64,000 nt of DNA from Circinella minor. Taxonomy: Eukaryota > Mucoromycota > Mucoromycetes > Mucorales > Lichtheimiaceae. Shown in pieces: positions 63,890 to 64,000 of this stretch; position 1 is the stretch's first letter; each line of letters begins with the position of its first letter. Made by a program: the position numbers and the translations under genes. The notes below the pieces were generated by a model that had not been told where the DNA came from, searched no databases, and saw only the letters and a list, made by a program, of their open reading frames with translations. Location of the stretch: NCBI GenBank assembly GCA_016758965.1, contig JAEPRB010000151.1:35890-99889 (forward strand), in the 5' to 3' direction.

Positions 63890-64000
63890 CTCGCTTCGCT
63901 CGGCTAAATGAGCCCCTTCGCTTCGCTTCGGGTCATTTAACGGCATACGGTTTCGCTGCGCATTCGCTGTAGAAAAAAGTGCTGTTTCCGAGGTTGTGGA
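63885..64000. repeat. GC-rich foldback sequence at the window edge (possible mobile-element end)
   Basis: Abrupt change from AT-rich DNA to a sequence with repeated CTTCG units (CTCGCTTCGCTCGG, CCTTCGCTTCGCTTCGGG, TTTCGCTGCGCATTCGCTG). Inside it GGCTAAATGAGCCCC (63902-63916) and GGGTCATTTAACGGC (63930-63944) are imperfect inverted repeats. They would fold with a CTTCG-rich loop. The element continues beyond the window, so its class cannot be set. Confidence 0.5.

Overview
The window looks like nuclear DNA of an early-diverging filamentous fungus, most likely Mucoromycota (Mucorales-like). Intergenic DNA is very AT-rich, genes have many short GT-AG introns (roughly 50-160 bp), and 5' leaders are pyrimidine- or A-rich. 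The protein set fits fungi with some animal-like genes that common yeasts lack: DCAF7/WDR68, MAT2B, a TEA-domain factor with an AbaA/TEAD-like C-terminus, and SURF4. Genus cannot be set from the sequence alone. All exon models were built by hand from reading frames and splice sites and were checked for phase.

Layout, left to right. 0.4-1.5 kb: a VC0807-like membrane protein (+). 2.3-4.6 kb: biotin-protein ligase (+) whose GRGR active-site loop reads ARAR. 5.7-12.6 kb: a tandem duplication of a TPR/F-box/LRR gene (+, +), about 3.0 kb per copy at a 3,835 bp offset. 14.2-16.0 kb: DCAF7-like WD40 protein (+). 17.1-18.4 kb: a secreted protein (-) with two near-identical 83-residue repeats separated by a Kex2-type Lys-Arg site. 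21.9-24.7 kb: FHA-RING ubiquitin ligase of the Dma/Chfr type (+). 25.0-26.2 kb: HD-domain phosphohydrolase (-). 26.3-27.8 kb: MAT2B-like protein (-). 27.9-31.6 kb: gene-poor. 31.6-34.9 kb: a short Sin3-like corepressor (-). 34.9-38.9 kb: gene-poor. 38.9-40.5 kb: D-amino-acid/D-aspartate oxidase with a peroxisomal C-terminus (+). 41.9-44.2 kb: three-RRM SR-type RNA-binding protein, Gbp2/Hrb1-like (-). 46.8-48.6 kb: TEA/ATTS transcription factor (+). 51.6 kb: tRNA-Arg(CCG) (-). 52.7-53.7 kb: SURF4/Erv29 cargo receptor (+), convergent with a polytopic membrane protein (53.8-54.9 kb, -). 56.8-59.0 kb: EH-domain protein (-). 59.6-60.1 kb: BolA/Fra2-like protein (+). 61.8-63.0 kb: leukotriene-B4-dehydrogenase-like NADPH oxidoreductase (+). 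The last ~110 bp are a GC-rich foldback sequence cut by the window edge.

There is no operon-like organisation. Most genes are housekeeping or regulatory and unrelated to their neighbours. The most unusual items are the Kex2-type repeat precursor, the duplicated F-box/LRR pair with an identity gradient that suggests gene conversion, the Sin3-like protein lacking the usual C-terminal region, the altered biotin-ligase loop, and the foldback GC island at the right edge.
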